From: Oscillospiraceae bacterium
GTDB lineage: Bacteria > Bacillota_A > Clostridia > Oscillospirales > Oscillospiraceae
DNA length: 29,980 bases
NCBI GenBank assembly: GCA_015068175.1
Contig: SVLA01000007.1
Span: 1-29,980 of the forward strand
Direction of reading: 5' to 3'
Below the pieces are notes generated by a model. That model was given only the letters and a program-made list of their open reading frames with translations. It did not search any database and was not told where the DNA came from. The translations under genes and the position numbers were made by a program. This document shows positions 29,080-29,980 of this stretch, in pieces; the stretch's first letter is position 1; the number at the start of each line of letters is the position of its first letter.

Positions 29080-29112
29080 GCGCCCCGTCCGGCCGGACGG
29101 GGCGCTCTTTAT
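29080..29112. terminator. Perfect 26-bp palindromic terminator between convergent genes
   Basis: GCGCCCCGTCCGG (29080-29092) is followed directly by its complement CCGGACGGGGCGC (29093-29105), then TCTTTATG on the plus strand and CAATTATT on the minus. It serves the upstream plus-strand unit and probably the converging surface-protein gene. Confidence 0.7.
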
Positions 29113-29124
29113 GGGGGCAGTTCC

Positions 29125-29980
29125 TTATTCTGTATCCTCCGGATCCGCTTTATCCTTCTGATCCTTTTTCAGCAGGATCCATGCGGCGCCGATGCCGGTG
29201 GCCAATACAATGAGGACGATCACAGCGATCCAGAACGCATCGCCGTTTCTGTCCGGTGTCTGCGGTTCCGCAGGCACGGTGGGATCGTCGCCGGGGTCCT
29301 GGGGTACCGTGCCGGTGGGTTCGGAGGCATCCCCGGGTCCGGCGATCGCGATGCCGCAGGTGTCGCACTCCCGGTCCCCGTCGGCATCAGCATGGGATGC
29401 TTTGTTCATGGTCAAGCCGCAGCCGCAGATCTGCCAATGGCTTTCGGCGTCGGTATGATAGCCATCCAGGGCTTTGTGTTCATGGGCCACGGCCAGGGTG
29501 ATGACATAGCCGCAATCCAGGCAGACTTCGTCCTCGGTCTCCGTTGCCGGTCCGCCGGAACGGTGAGGTTCCAATGTGCCGTGGTAGTAGCAATCCTGCA
29601 CCGCGCACATATGCGCATGGCCGCTGGGATCGATGTAACCCCAGACCTCTGTTGCCAGGGTATGCCCGGCCAGGTTGCCGTAGGTGGTGCCGCATGCGGC
29701 ACAGTTGGCCTTTGTCATGCATGTGGCAGTGCCACCGCTATGTTCAGCCTTGCTGCCGGCAATTTCCTGATAGCAGCGGGTACAGACCTTGAAATGATGC
29801 GTGGAATTGCTTCGTAGATCGGATTCCACATGACCCAGCGCAGCAACATTACCCCACGAGGATAGGCTGGTGATTTGTTTTGTTCCTGCGGCATCTTCAA
29901 AATACTTGTTGCAAGAAGAACAATGATAGTAGGTTTGTTTGCCCGCTGTGGTGCAGGTGGGAGACACCTTATCCACACGG
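29125..29980 (-). CDS. Cys-rich membrane-anchored surface protein (5' partial)
   Basis: The frame stays open from the window end to TAA at 29125, giving about 285 C-terminal residues; the N-terminus is outside. It has repeats of about 30-50 residues with paired Cys and His (CTTAGKQTYYHCSSCNKYF-EDAAGT, CTRCYQE, CMTKANCAACGTTYG, CLDCGYVI, CGCG, CDTCG), as in many clostridial cell-surface proteins, with a thrombospondin-3-like HADADGDRECDTCG stretch near the end. A Pro/Thr/Asp linker (PTGTVPQDPGDDPTVPAEP) precedes one C-terminal helix (about 20 residues, FWIAVIVLIVLATGIGAAWI) and a charged tail. No LPxTG is seen, so it is anchored by the helix. Confidence 0.8.
   Translation of the reverse strand, partial: RVDKVSPTCTTAGKQTYYHCSSCNKYFEDAAGTKQITSLSSWGNVAALGHVESDLRSNSTHHFKVCTRCYQEIAGSKAEHSGGTATCMTKANCAACGTTYGNLAGHTLATEVWGYIDPSGHAHMCAVQDCYYHGTLEPHRSGGPATETEDEVCLDCGYVITLAVAHEHKALDGYHTDAESHWQICGCGLTMNKASHADADGDRECDTCGIAIAGPGDASEPTGTVPQDPGDDPTVPAEPQTPDRNGDAFWIAVIVLIVLATGIGAAWILLKKDQKDKADPEDTE

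Noticed and set aside
1..29980. tRNA, rRNA and tmRNA genes.
   Set aside because: No cloverleaf, TTC-A T-arm or rRNA-like stretch was noticed on either strand by eye; a dedicated search was not possible.

Overview
The window looks like chromosomal DNA of an anaerobic Clostridia member, probably Oscillospirales. The reasons are the GC-rich codon use, a FeoB with its FeoB-associated Cys-rich partner, SipW/TasA-type secretion, PepSY-type anti-sigma architecture, and the palindrome-rich intergenic repeats common in that group. The genus cannot be fixed from sequence alone. Almost everything from 1 to 19,842 lies on the minus strand, apart from two small membrane-protein genes; the plus strand carries an ECF sigma/anti-sigma pair and a VanX-like/unknown pair.

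Region 1-2,397 (minus) is an operon of a WYL-type regulator, a GNAT acetyltransferase and a PlsC-like acyltransferase cut by the window edge. Region 2,449-2,952 (plus) holds two small membrane proteins behind a good sigma-A promoter. Region 2,998-5,062 (minus) is an unusual four-gene unit: a Cys-cluster membrane protein, a radical SAM activase-like protein, a two-module CxxC/GFCxxH protein (DUF6062-like) and a 52-residue membrane peptide. Region 5,302-7,592 (minus) is feoB plus its Cys-rich small protein, with two palindromic operators that look like DtxR-family boxes.

The centre (7,700-19,842, minus) is the most striking part: about 12 kb containing eleven genes in one direction. A SipW-type signal peptidase stands at each end. 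Between them are eight TasA/camelysin-like exported proteins and one three-module isopeptide-type pilin-like protein. Nearly all the exported proteins carry the GT(x)AY(L/F)TD...N(T/V)FT(V)G type of N-terminus processed by SipW. Four of them form two paralogous pairs with conserved heads and divergent repeat-rich, beta-helix-like tails. The likely product is a multi-component extracellular fibre or biofilm matrix, far larger than the classical tapA-sipW-tasA locus. Its upstream region has two promoters; the first runs straight into an intrinsic terminator, suggesting attenuation.

Divergent from this operon lie a candidate free-standing structured RNA (about 20,173-20,391) and then an ECF sigma factor with a large membrane-bound PepSY-type anti-sigma partner (20,475-23,189). 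These are plausible regulators of the matrix operon, by position only. Region 23,504-27,051 (minus) is an alpha/beta hydrolase-murF-ddl operon for the D-Ala-D-Ala branch of peptidoglycan synthesis. Divergent from it is a VanX-like D,D-dipeptidase (27,226-27,930), followed by an unknown two-helix membrane protein. The window ends in the C-terminal part of a Cys-rich, membrane-anchored surface protein (29,125-29,980, minus).
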